Positions 1-6,216 of a DNA stretch of 7,348 nucleotides are shown here, piece after piece. Both the position numbers and the translations under genes were made by a program. The notes under the pieces were generated by a model, which saw nothing but the letters and a program-made list of their open reading frames with translations, ran no database searches and was not told where the DNA came from. How positions within the stretch are numbered: position 1 is the stretch's first letter; each line of letters begins with the position of its first letter. Location of the stretch: assembly GCA_025935655.1 (NCBI GenBank), contig JAICUV010000174.1, positions 1 through 7,348 on the forward strand. Reading direction: 5' to 3'. The stretch comes from Chloroflexota bacterium. Its GTDB lineage: Bacteria; Chloroflexota; Limnocylindria; Limnocylindrales; CSP1-4.

Positions 1-764
1 AGGCGCTCGCGCTCGAGCATGTTCAGGAAGTCCGTGTTGCCGCCGAAGTTCAGCTGGTAGGTGCGGTCGATGCGCACGCCGCGGTCCATGAACAGGCGGG
101 TGAGCACGCGGTGCGTGATCGTGGCGCCGACCTGGCTCTTGATGTCGTCGCCGATGACCGGCAGGCCCGCATCCGCGAACCGGCGCTGCCAGTAGGGCTC
201 CCGGCCGATGAACACCGGGATCGCGTTGATGAACCCGACGCCGGCCTGCAGGGCCTGCTCCACGTACCACTTGGTCGCGTCCTCGCTGCCGACCGGCAGG
301 TAGGAGACCACGAGGTCGACCTCGCGCTCCTTGAGGATCCCGACGACGTCGGCCGTGGGGCCGGGGGCCTTCTCGATCACCTGGCTCAGGTACTTGCCCA
401 GGCCGTCGAGCGTCATGCCGCGGTCGACCTTCACGCCGAGGTGGGGCACGTCCATGAACTTGTAGGTGTTGTTCTGGCCCGAGAAGATCGCCTCGGAGAG
501 GTCCTTGCCGACCTTCTCCTTGTCGACGTCGAACGCGGCGACGAACTCCACGTCGCTGATGTGGTAGTCGCCGAGCTGGACGTGCATGAGGCCCGGGACG
601 AAGTCGCCCGCCTTGGCGTTCTCGTAGTAGTAGCGGCCCTGCACGAGGCTGCTGGCGCAGTTCCCGACGCCGACGATCGCGACGCGGATCTTCTTGCCGC
701 GCGTCTTGGGCGCGGACCCGTTGCTGCCGTTGGTGCTCACGTGGTTGGTTGCTCCCTGCTCCAT
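1..764 (-). CDS. ino1: myo-inositol-1-phosphate synthase (inositol-3-phosphate synthase), 3' end cut by window
   Basis: The enzyme converts glucose-6-phosphate to 1L-myo-inositol-1-phosphate with NAD+ in the cytosol, the entry step to inositol lipids. The first 254 residues are visible and about 110 C-terminal residues should lie beyond base 1, judging from actinobacterial Ino1 (about 370 residues). Seen directly: an NAD-binding glycine stretch VAIVGVGNCASSLVQG (residues 28-43), LVVSYLPVGSEDA (151-163), the hallmark GDDIKSQVGATITHRVL (205-221) and NFGGNTDFLNMLERER at the edge. Resemblance to mycobacterial Ino1 is strong throughout. It is the third gene of an operon, and its ATG at 764 lies ten bases after the phosphatidyltransferase stop. 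A GTG at 740 (eight residues later) is an alternative start, with a GGGAG stretch about 11 bases before it. No frameshift is seen. The family call is firm; only the start is uncertain. Confidence 0.95.
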   Translation of the reverse strand, partial: MEQGATNHVSTNGSNGSAPKTRGKKIRVAIVGVGNCASSLVQGRYYYENAKAGDFVPGLMHVQLGDYHISDVEFVAAFDVDKEKVGKDLSEAIFSGQNNTYKFMDVPHLGVKVDRGMTLDGLGKYLSQVIEKAPGPTADVVGILKEREVDLVVSYLPVGSEDATKWYVEQALQAGVGFINAIPVFIGREPYWQRRFADAGLPVIGDDIKSQVGATITHRVLTRLFMDRGVRIDRTYQLNFGGNTDFLNMLERER

Positions 765-774
765 GCTGCGGGGC

Positions 775-1407
775 CTAGCCCTGCTGCTTTGCCTGGTTGA
801 TGGTGACGACGATGCGCTGGATGGTGGTGATGGTGCCGAGGAAGGCGATCAGCCCGAGGGCGATCGCGAGGGGGGTGGTGGACGCGATCCCGCCGGTCAG
901 CAGCAGGCCGATCGTGAGGATCGCGATGCGGACCTCGCGGGGGGCGAGGCCCACCTCGGCCATGCCGGACCCGGGCGTGAAGCCCTGGTTCTCGGCCTTG
1001 GCCCGGGTGTAGCTGACCATGAACGCCGAGGTCATCGCGGCGGCCGCGAGCATGACGCCCGGGTCGAAGTCCGCGGTGAGGCAGCCGATGACGATCCCGA
1101 CGTAGACGACGCCCTCGCCCCAGCGGTCGAAGACGGAGTCCATGAACCCGCCGAGCCGGCTGACCTGGCCGGTCGCGCGGGCGAGCCCGCCGTCGAACAG
1201 GTCGAACACGCCGCCGAACACGACGAGCAGGCCGGCGGGCAGCCACAGCTGCAGCCCCGCCAGGACGGCCGCGATGACCGCGATGCCGAAGCCGACGAGG
1301 GTCAGGGCGTTGGGCGTGAAGCCCAGCCTGCCGAGGCCGACGGCGATGGGGGTCATGAGGCCGCGAACCCTCGCCCGGGTCTCGGGTGAGACGAGCGAGC
1401 CGCTCAC
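775..1407 (-). CDS. CDP-alcohol phosphatidyltransferase, probable phosphatidylinositol-phosphate synthase
   Basis: A 210-residue polytopic membrane enzyme that moves a phosphatidyl group from CDP-diacylglycerol to an alcohol. The complete CDP-alcohol phosphotransferase motif is present: D69, D72, G73, A76, R77, G86, D90 and D94, in the sequence DLFDGGLARATG and GGFMDSVFD. The downstream SYTRAKAE (132-139) matches the equivalent SYIKARAE of mycobacterial PgsA1, a phosphatidylinositol-phosphate synthase. With inositol-1-phosphate synthase as the next gene, inositol phosphate is the likely acceptor. This is inference; a glycerol-phosphate or archaetidyl-type acceptor cannot be excluded. Hydrophobic segments near 33-50, 53-70, 99-112, 116-132, 160-175 and 178-200 suggest six helices. 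The start chosen is GTG at 1407, which overlaps the arsR stop in GTGA and implies translational coupling. A longer in-frame reading to 1569 would overlap the regulator and is rejected. Confidence 0.88.
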   Translation of the reverse strand: MSGSLVSPETRARVRGLMTPIAVGLGRLGFTPNALTLVGFGIAVIAAVLAGLQLWLPAGLLVVFGGVFDLFDGGLARATGQVSRLGGFMDSVFDRWGEGVVYVGIVIGCLTADFDPGVMLAAAAMTSAFMVSYTRAKAENQGFTPGSGMAEVGLAPREVRIAILTIGLLLTGGIASTTPLAIALGLIAFLGTITTIQRIVVTINQAKQQG

Positions 1408-1766
1408 GAGACCGCGCTCCGGGCGCCTGCCCCGTCGGCGATGTTGAGCGCCCGCGCCTGGCGGTCGGCGAACTGCGTGAACGCCTCGGGGACGATCGTG
1501 TGGACCGTCTCGCGGCCGTTGCGCCGGGCGGTGACGAGCCCGACCTCGCGCAGCTTGCCCAGGTGCCATGACACCAGCGGCTGCGACAGGCCGACGGCCT
1601 CGATGAGCTCGGTGACGGTGGCCGGGCGCTGCGCCAGGACCCGGACGATCCGCAGGCGGTTCACGTCCGCGAGCGTCTTGTGGAAGCGGCGCAGCTCGCG
1701 CAGGTCGTCGGGCTGGTCGACGACGTTGGCGATGGTGCTCCGGATGCGGGCGGGGGAGGGTGACAC
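1404..1766 (-). CDS. ArsR/SmtB-family winged-helix transcriptional regulator
   Basis: A 120-residue DNA-binding regulator of the ArsR type. Residues 31-95 form the winged helix-turn-helix: a first helix around LADVNRLRIVRVLAQR, helix-turn-helix ATVTELIEAVGLSQPLVSWH (49-68) with the recognition helix at about 61-75, and a beta-wing GLVTARRNGRETVHTI (76-91). There is no cysteine in the protein, so the thiol metal site (ELCVCDL type) of ArsR/CadC is absent. The ligand is unknown and may be a metabolite or an N/O-ligated metal. It starts at GTG 1766; no ATG or other plausible start lies just upstream, and no clear ribosome-binding site is seen. It is first in an operon with the phosphatidyltransferase and inositol-phosphate synthase, so it probably controls their expression and its own through the palindrome at 1825-1840. 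Confidence 0.92.
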   Translation of the reverse strand: MSPSPARIRSTIANVVDQPDDLRELRRFHKTLADVNRLRIVRVLAQRPATVTELIEAVGLSQPLVSWHLGKLREVGLVTARRNGRETVHTIVPEAFTQFADRQARALNIADGAGARSAVS

Positions 1767-1797
1767 GGTGGGTGGGGGAACCCTGGTGCGCGTGACG

Positions 1798-1809
1798 TCC
1801 GACGTCGGA
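1798..1809. promoter_or_regulatory. second perfect palindrome TCCGACGTCGGA
   Basis: A perfect 12-base palindrome immediately downstream (in operon direction) of the ArsR half-site and within the predicted leader of the arsR transcript. The core GACGTC also occurs at 1794-1799, seven bases before the GACGTC of this palindrome. It may be a second regulator site or a leader hairpin; its role is unknown. Confidence 0.35.
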
Positions 1810-1840
1810 TCAACGACGGTTTATATCAACGGGCGTTGAT
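1809..1840. promoter_or_regulatory. candidate ArsR operator: palindrome plus an extra half-site
   Basis: Bases 1825-1840 read ATCAACGGGCGTTGAT, a perfect 7-2-7 inverted repeat (ATCAACG / CGTTGAT). A third copy of the half-site ATCAACG sits at 1809-1815, 16 bases from the matching half-site at 1825-1831, so one and a half helical turns apart. The core ATCAA-N6-TTGAT has the size and symmetry typical of ArsR-family operators. It overlaps the TATAAA box of the operon and lies 40-75 bases upstream of the regulator gene. Assignment to this ArsR is inference from position and symmetry. Confidence 0.6.
1820..1825 (-). promoter_or_regulatory. probable -10 box of the arsR-inositol lipid operon
   Basis: Read on the minus strand this is TATAAA, the only strongly AT-rich hexamer in an otherwise GC-rich stretch. 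Transcription from about base 1813 would give a leader of roughly 45 bases before the GTG at 1766. No good -35 hexamer is visible at 17 bases. The box touches the ATCAACG/CGTTGAT palindrome, so a bound repressor would block polymerase. Confidence 0.5.
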
Positions 1841-1998
1841 GCTACGAGCGCCAGCGGGCGATGTCAAGCACCGGGGGACCCGCTGGGGCCGGGCGAAGTC
1901 GCAACGCGCCTGCAAGCCCTCGGGCCCGGATCCACACGGGTACGGGATGGCAGCGCCGGAATGCTGGGCGCTTCCCCGATCCCCGTCCGAGTCCTGTG

Positions 1999-2664
1999 AT
2001 GCCGCTTTCTGCACCCCGCGCCCCTCGCGCACGCCGCCACCTCGCCCTCGCGGGCCTCGCGCTCCTGTGGACCGTGGTCGCCGCGCTCCAGGTCACGCCG
2101 GCCACGCGGGCCGTCCCCGGCTCGTCCTCCGAGCCCACGGCAGCCTCGTTCAGGCCGGTGTGGCTCGACACGGCGCTGGCCGACACGCGCTCGTCGGCGG
2201 CCCCGACCGCGGATGCCGCCCCGACCGCCGACGAGGTCGCACCGCCGAGGACGCTCGTGGAGACCGGCACGGCGCCCGTCCCCACCGGCCGACCCGCCGT
2301 CCGGCAGCCGGCGGTCGCGGCCCGAGCCCTCGTCAAGCCGATCCCCACGAGCCATTCGATCCACGGCCGTGCGTCGTGGTACTGCCGTGCGGGCGTGTCC
2401 GTGTGCATGGCGGCGCACCCCGACCGTGCCGGCGTTGCCGACATGTACGCCGCCGCGGGTCCGGGCCTGCGGCGCGCGATCTGCGGCTCGGAGTCGAGCA
2501 ACTGCTGGCGCGGCCGACGCGTCCTCGTCAACGGCGTCGCCGTCGTGCTCGCCGACTGGTGCGCGTGCAACAGCCGCGCGAGCAGCGTGAAGCTCATCGA
2601 CCTGTACTGGGACGCGTGGACGCGGGTCCCGGCCGTCGAGAGCGGGGTCACGATCCGCTGGTAG
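1999..2664 (+). CDS. secreted RlpA-like double-psi beta-barrel protein
   Basis: A 221-residue exported protein. Residues 1-40 form a signal peptide or anchor: a basic n-region (RAPRARRH), a hydrophobic core LALAGLALLWTVVAALQV, then an Ala-rich exit. Residues 41-118 are a low-complexity Ala/Pro/Thr spacer. Residues 121-221 look like an RlpA-type double-psi beta-barrel: GRASWYC at the start, MYAAAGP where RlpA has TAAHP, RGRRVLVNGVAVVLADWCAC, then VKLIDLYWDAW matching the RlpA ..IDLS..A block, and a final VTIRW strand. RlpA proteins bind or cleave denuded peptidoglycan glycan, so a cell-wall role is likely but catalysis is unproven. Six cysteines (129, 136, 162, 169, 188, 190) suggest disulfides, unlike classical RlpA. 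ATG 1999 is chosen because it puts the signal peptide at the N-terminus. GTG 1996 is equally possible, while ATG 1861 would add 46 non-signal residues. No ribosome-binding site is evident. Confidence 0.78.
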   Translation: MPLSAPRAPRARRHLALAGLALLWTVVAALQVTPATRAVPGSSSEPTAASFRPVWLDTALADTRSSAAPTADAAPTADEVAPPRTLVETGTAPVPTGRPAVRQPAVAARALVKPIPTSHSIHGRASWYCRAGVSVCMAAHPDRAGVADMYAAAGPGLRRAICGSESSNCWRGRRVLVNGVAVVLADWCACNSRASSVKLIDLYWDAWTRVPAVESGVTIRW

Positions 2665-2692
2665 CGGGGAGGGGTCGCGCGCCGACTCCGCC

Positions 2693-2698
2693 TACACT
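2693..2698 (+). promoter_or_regulatory. TACACT -10 box giving a probable leaderless exporter mRNA
   Basis: TACACT fits the TANNNT consensus and ends seven bases before the exporter ATG at 2706, so transcription should begin at or next to the start codon. The only purine-rich run, GGGGAGGGG, is about 30 bases before the ATG, too far for a ribosome-binding site. No convincing -35 is seen. Confidence 0.45.
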
Positions 2699-2705
2699 CG
2701 CGGCG

Positions 2706-4370
2706 ATGGACCAGCTGCCGCGCCGCGACGCGCTCGTGCTGCTCGCCGTGCTCGGCGTGGGGGTGTTCCTCGCCGGCCTCGAGCTCATGATCACGGCGGT
2801 CGCACTGCCGGCGATCGTCATCGACCTCGCGGACTGGACGCGCCTTCGCGAGGCGTCCTGGATCATCAACGGCTACCTGCTCGTGTACGTCGTGACGATG
2901 CCGCTCGCGGGACGGCTCGCCGACCTGTGGGGCAACCGGCGGCTGTTCCTCGCGGCGCTCACGCTGTTCACGGTCGGGTCGTTCCTCGCGGGCATGGCGC
3001 CGTCGCTCGAGCTGCTCATCGGCGCCAGGCTCGTGCAGGCGGCCGGCGGCGGCATCCTCGTCCCGGTCGCGACCTCCGCGGCGTCCCACCTGTTCACGGG
3101 CGTCTCCCGACCGCGCGCCCTCGGCGTCGTTGGCGCGCTCACCTTCCTCGGCATGGCCGCGGGTCCCGTGCTCGGGGCGGCGATCCTCGGCGCGTTCCAC
3201 CCCGAGGCGGCGCTGTCCCGCCTGGGGATCCCGGCCGGGGGCCCGCTGGCCGGCGCCGTGACGCCGGCGTGGCGCTGGGTGTTCTACATCAACGTGCCCA
3301 TCGGCGTCCTGGCGCTCGCCTTCTCGTGGGCCGCGAGCGCGGGCTGGGAGACGCCGCGTCGCGCGGGCCGCGTGGACATCGTGGGAGCCGCGATCTTCAC
3401 CCTGTTCCTCGTGGGCACGCTGGGCTCGCTCACGATGCTCGGGGCCCGGCCGGACCCGAGCGGCGGCGGGCTGGACCCTGGCGTGGTCGCCATCGTCCTC
3501 GCGGCCACCGGCGTGCTCGCGCTCGTGGCCACGATCGTCCGCGGCCTGCGGGTGCGGGACCCGTTCCTCGACCCGCACCTGTTCCGCTCCGCCTCGTTCT
3601 CGTCAGCGACGCTCGTCTCGGGCCTCACCGGCTACGGGTTCGCGACGGCGATCGTGGGCGGGGCCGTCTACGTGGATCGCGTGCTGTACGGCGGTCCGGA
3701 CGAGCAGCGGCTCGCGCTCGGGGCGCTCGCGGCCGCGACGGCGCTGGGCGCCCTCGCCTCGGGCTTCCTCGTGCGCGTCCTCCGGCTGCGGATCGTCACG
3801 CTCGTGGGGCTCGGGGCCTCGATCGTCGCGCTGCTCGCGATGGCCGGCTGGACGCCCGACGTCAGCGTGGAGCAGGCCGCGATCGCCCTTGGCGTGTTCG
3901 GGGCCGGCTTCGGGCTGACCGTGACCCCGCGCTCCACGGCCGCCGTGGAGTCCGTGGCCCGCGAGGCGTACGGGATCGCGTCGTCGACGGTCACGGTGGC
4001 GCGCATGGTGGGCATGGCCGTGGGCCTCGCGATCCTGACCGCCTACGGCTCGACGACGATCGACCGGTTGTACGACCAGGTCTATGCGACGCCGGACGCG
4101 TACCTCGAGTTCATCCCGGAATCGCTCCGCGACCGGCCGCTGCGGGACGGCCTCGTGGTGGACGCGCTCGAGGCGTGGGCGGCGAGCGAGGCGGCGCGGA
4201 TCATGGTGGGGGTGTTCCTCGTCGCCGCCGTCGTCACCGCAGTCGCGGTCCCGCCGTCGCTGCTGCTGGATCGGCGTGGGCGTATGCTCGCCCCGCCCGG
4301 CACGCAGCCGGCAAGCGGCAGCGGAGCACCCGACGCGGATGGACGAACCGACATCGCCCTCATCGGCTGA
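2706..4370 (+). CDS. MFS exporter, DHA2 (EmrB/QacA, 14-helix) family
   Basis: A 554-residue inner-membrane proton-coupled exporter of unknown substrate; DHA2 relatives expel drugs, dyes or other amphipathic compounds. Visible motifs in order: a motif-D1-like ELMITAVALPAI in helix 1 (26-37), with Glu26 where Asp is usual; SWIINGYLLVYVVTMPLAGRLAD in helix 2; motif A GRLADLWGNRR (69-79); motif B RLVQAAGGGILVP (108-120); motif C GMAAGPVLGA (149-158); WRWVFYINVPIG (189-200), a DHA2 hallmark. Length and hydrophobic pattern fit 14 helices, with a longer extracytoplasmic loop near 163-188 and another near 455-495. The C-terminus is a short polar Pro/Ala/Gly tail whose coding overlaps the start of corA by 32 bases in another frame. 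The start at 2706 is preferred because upstream in-frame codons are noncoding and overlap the previous gene. Confidence 0.93.
   Translation: MDQLPRRDALVLLAVLGVGVFLAGLELMITAVALPAIVIDLADWTRLREASWIINGYLLVYVVTMPLAGRLADLWGNRRLFLAALTLFTVGSFLAGMAPSLELLIGARLVQAAGGGILVPVATSAASHLFTGVSRPRALGVVGALTFLGMAAGPVLGAAILGAFHPEAALSRLGIPAGGPLAGAVTPAWRWVFYINVPIGVLALAFSWAASAGWETPRRAGRVDIVGAAIFTLFLVGTLGSLTMLGARPDPSGGGLDPGVVAIVLAATGVLALVATIVRGLRVRDPFLDPHLFRSASFSSATLVSGLTGYGFATAIVGGAVYVDRVLYGGPDEQRLALGALAAATALGALASGFLVRVLRLRIVTLVGLGASIVALLAMAGWTPDVSVEQAAIALGVFGAGFGLTVTPRSTAAVESVAREAYGIASSTVTVARMVGMAVGLAILTAYGSTTIDRLYDQVYATPDAYLEFIPESLRDRPLRDGLVVDALEAWAASEAARIMVGVFLVAAVVTAVAVPPSLLLDRRGRMLAPPGTQPASGSGAPDADGRTDIALIG
4283..4288 (+). 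promoter_or_regulatory. possible internal -10 box (TATGCT) for corA
   Basis: TATGCT fits TANNNT and lies inside the 3' end of the exporter gene, giving a leader of about 44 bases before the corA ATG at 4339. CorA could thus be expressed both with the exporter and alone. No clear -35 is visible, and a chance match inside coding sequence is possible. Confidence 0.3.
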
Positions 4371-5367
4371 GACGCCCGGGCCCAGCCCGGCGGGCGCCGA
4401 CGACGGGTCGCCGGTGCGCATCGTCGCCTGGTCGAGCGGCACGACCCGGCAGCTGCAGGGCGTGGACGCCCTCCGTGCCTCGCTCGCCGAGCCGGACACG
4501 CGGGTCTGGGTGGACATCGCCACGGACGACGAGGACATCGTCGGGGAGGTCGCGCAGCTGCTCGAGCTCCACCCGCTGATCACCGAGGACATCGCCGAGC
4601 GCAACCAGCGGGCGAAGGTCGAGGAGACGGACGGCACCATCCACATCGTGCTGTTCTGGATCGCGTACGCGGGCGAGGTCACGGAGCTGGAGGTGGACCT
4701 CGTCCTGTGCCGCCGCGGCCTGCTCACCGTGCACTCGCCGGGCTGGGATCCGCTCACCCTGCCGCAGCTCCGCGGCGACATCGGCAACATCCTGAAGCGC
4801 GGCCCGGACTTCCTCCTGTACGCGATCACCGACGGGATCGTGGACGGCTACTTCCCGGTGCTCGACGCGCTCGACGACGAGATCGACGCGCTCCAGGACG
4901 ACGTCATCCAGAAGCCGTCGACATGGACGCTCGAGCGCCTGTTCGCGCTCAAGAAGGAGCTGATCGGCCTTCGCCGCGCCATGTCCCCCGCGCGCGAGAT
5001 CTTCGCCCAGCTCACGAACCGCGACCTCGAGCTCCTCAACCCCGCCCACGTCATCTACTTCCGGGACGTCTACGACCACCTCATCCGGGTCACCGACGAG
5101 CTGGACAACGATCGCGAGCTGGTCGCCGGCACGCTCGAGGTCTACCTGTCCACGATCAACAACAACCTGTCGACGATCATGAAGCGCCTGACCGGCGTCA
5201 CCGTGATCCTGGCCGGGATCGGGGCGGTGGCCGGCGTGTTCGGCATGAGCGAGGCGACGACGGCGATCGCCAACGGCGAGGGCGGCGGCTTCTGGCTGAT
5301 CACCGGGTTCATCGTCATGGGCGCCGCGCTCACGGCGCTCGTGCTCCGGCGGATCGACTGGATCTAG
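4339..5367 (+). CDS. corA: CorA-family divalent cation channel with variant GMS signature
   Basis: A 342-residue membrane protein of the CorA family, pentameric channels that admit Mg2+ (or Co2+/Ni2+, Zn2+ in relatives). The N-terminal cytoplasmic domain (25-285) carries family blocks: VWVDI (56-60), LHPLITEDIAERNQRAKVE (77-95), LLTVHS (128-133), a long helical region rich in Asp/Glu (175-190), the conserved FRDVYDHLIRVTDELDN (241-257) and STIMKRLTGVTVI (278-290). Two C-terminal helices follow (about 285-301 and 317-336), with a short basic tail LRRIDWI. The GMN motif that forms the selectivity filter reads GMS at 302-304 (codon AGC at 5248-5250), and the usual MPE loop is replaced by EATTAIANGEGGG. 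Transport specificity is therefore uncertain. ATG 4339 is chosen as the first in-frame ATG giving a family-length N-terminus; the frame upstream is inside the exporter gene. GGAG lies 12 bases upstream. Confidence 0.9.
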   Translation: MDEPTSPSSAETPGPSPAGADDGSPVRIVAWSSGTTRQLQGVDALRASLAEPDTRVWVDIATDDEDIVGEVAQLLELHPLITEDIAERNQRAKVEETDGTIHIVLFWIAYAGEVTELEVDLVLCRRGLLTVHSPGWDPLTLPQLRGDIGNILKRGPDFLLYAITDGIVDGYFPVLDALDDEIDALQDDVIQKPSTWTLERLFALKKELIGLRRAMSPAREIFAQLTNRDLELLNPAHVIYFRDVYDHLIRVTDELDNDRELVAGTLEVYLSTINNNLSTIMKRLTGVTVILAGIGAVAGVFGMSEATTAIANGEGGGFWLITGFIVMGAALTALVLRRIDWI

Positions 5368-5373
5368 CGTCGC

Positions 5374-5387
5374 CCCCGGCGTCGGGG
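5374..5387. terminator. weak bidirectional hairpin between convergent genes
   Basis: CCCCG-GCGT-CGGGG forms a five-base-pair GC stem with a four-base loop in the 21-base gap between the corA stop and the sortase-like stop. There is no T-tract on either side, so it is at best a modest intrinsic terminator for both genes. Confidence 0.3.
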
Positions 5388-5388
5388 A

Positions 5389-6147
5389 TCAGCCGCAGCG
5401 GACCGGCTTGGGCTTCGGCTGGGCCTCCTTCTTCGTCGAGTCCTGGACGGAGATGAAGCGGCCGATGACCTGGGTCTTGCCGGGCGTGCCGGCGGGTCCC
5501 TCGGAGGTCTGGAGCCAGACTTCCTCCTTGTTGCGCGACATCGCCCGGTCGAGGCTCGTGATGTGCAGGCGGACCGAGCGGACCTCGAACAGGTAGACGC
5601 GGTTCCAGCTCGAGTACACCTGGATGACCATGCCGAGCATCTTGTTGGGCGTGTGGTTCTGGATCGCCAGCTCGTAGATCGGCCCGAACATCCCGTCCCG
5701 CGCGTGCGAGTAGATGTACGTGGCGCGCTTCTCGCCCAGCTGGCCGAAGGCGTCGTCCTTCGCCGGGTCGGACTTCTTGTTGTTCGTGGTCAGGTACATC
5801 GCGACGTTGCAGTACGGATAGCCGTCGTTGCCCGCGATGACCGGCAGGTCGATGCCCAGCGCCGGGACGACGACCCGGGTCGCGAACTCGCGGCCCTTGG
5901 GGTGCTTGGTCGGCTCCGGGGTCGGCGCCGGCGACACGCTGGGATCCAGCGACACGGACGGCGAGGGTGAGGGCGATTCGAGCGCGACCTCGGACGGCAG
6001 CTCGATGATCTCGGGCGTCGGGACGACGACCGTCCCCGCGGTCGTGGGGCCGGGATACGTGAGCAGGCCGGCCGTGATCAGCACGACGCCGAGCGCGGTG
6101 AGCAGTGCCGGCAGGATCCGGGACGTGAGCGTGTGCAGGAAGCCCAT
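5389..6147 (-). CDS. membrane-anchored sortase-like protein, catalytic Cys replaced by Ser
   Basis: A 252-residue protein. Residues 10-30 are one hydrophobic helix (signal or anchor), and 31-88 a Pro/Ser/Thr-rich linker with SPSPSPS, suited to spanning the wall. Residues 89-232 resemble a sortase beta-barrel: RVVVPALGIDLPVI (91-104, like the sortase strand RIPSLGIDLPV), TYIYSHARDGMFGPI (143-157) carrying the catalytic-type His148, GMVIQVYSSWNRVYLFEV (172-189) and VWLQTSEGP (210-218) followed by QVIGRF (226-231). Sortases have TLxTC at the last block; here it is LQTS, so Ser215 stands where Cys should be. Cys113 and Cys251 are elsewhere. It may be inactive, act as a binding domain, or use another nucleophile. 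The C-terminus is a Lys/Pro-rich tail. ATG 6147 is preferred for the N-terminal helix. It is divergent from the thioredoxin gene and convergent with corA. Confidence 0.75.
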   Translation of the reverse strand: MGFLHTLTSRILPALLTALGVVLITAGLLTYPGPTTAGTVVVPTPEIIELPSEVALESPSPSPSVSLDPSVSPAPTPEPTKHPKGREFATRVVVPALGIDLPVIAGNDGYPYCNVAMYLTTNNKKSDPAKDDAFGQLGEKRATYIYSHARDGMFGPIYELAIQNHTPNKMLGMVIQVYSSWNRVYLFEVRSVRLHITSLDRAMSRNKEEVWLQTSEGPAGTPGKTQVIGRFISVQDSTKKEAQPKPKPVRCG

Positions 6148-6156
6148 GGGCCGCGA

Positions 6157-6162
6157 ATCGTA
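6157..6162 (-). promoter_or_regulatory. TACGAT -10 box for the sortase-like gene
   Basis: On the minus strand TACGAT ends nine bases before the ATG at 6147, implying a leaderless or near-leaderless transcript. No ribosome-binding site lies between. It sits in the 69-base divergent gap shared with the thioredoxin gene. Confidence 0.4.
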
Positions 6163-6202
6163 CGGGAGCCCCGGGAATCCTGCCTCCGGCCAGTGGTACT
6201 GG

Positions 6203-6208
6203 TACGCT
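6203..6208 (+). promoter_or_regulatory. TACGCT -10 box for the TlpA-like gene
   Basis: TACGCT ends eight bases before the ATG at 6217, again leaving no room for a ribosome-binding site. With the sortase-like promoter 40 bases away on the other strand, the two genes are likely fired from back-to-back promoters. Confidence 0.42.
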
Positions 6209-6216
6209 CCGTCGCC

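Noticed and set aside
1408..1569. Longer phosphatidyltransferase start at 1569
   Set aside because: The added residues are an out-of-frame reading of the arsR gene. GTG 1407 in the GTGA overlap fits family length.
1861..1998. ATG 1861 as start of the RlpA-like protein
   Set aside because: It would put 46 polar, Arg/Pro-rich residues ahead of a clear signal peptide. Starting at 1999 gives normal export topology.
1836..2705. Long in-frame extension upstream of the exporter, giving an 844-residue reading frame
   Set aside because: The extra 290 residues are Arg/Pro/Gly-rich, overlap the RlpA-like gene in another frame and have no membrane or domain features. The DHA2 N-terminus begins at 2706.
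1842..4829. Large minus-strand open frames opposite the RlpA-like, exporter and corA genes
   Set aside because: Composed of Arg, Ala, Gly, Pro and His low complexity expected from the antisense of GC-rich codons, with no recognisable domain.
6133..6216. ATG 6133 as start of the TlpA-like protein
   Set aside because: It would overlap the divergent sortase-like gene and place 28 mostly polar residues before the anchor helix.
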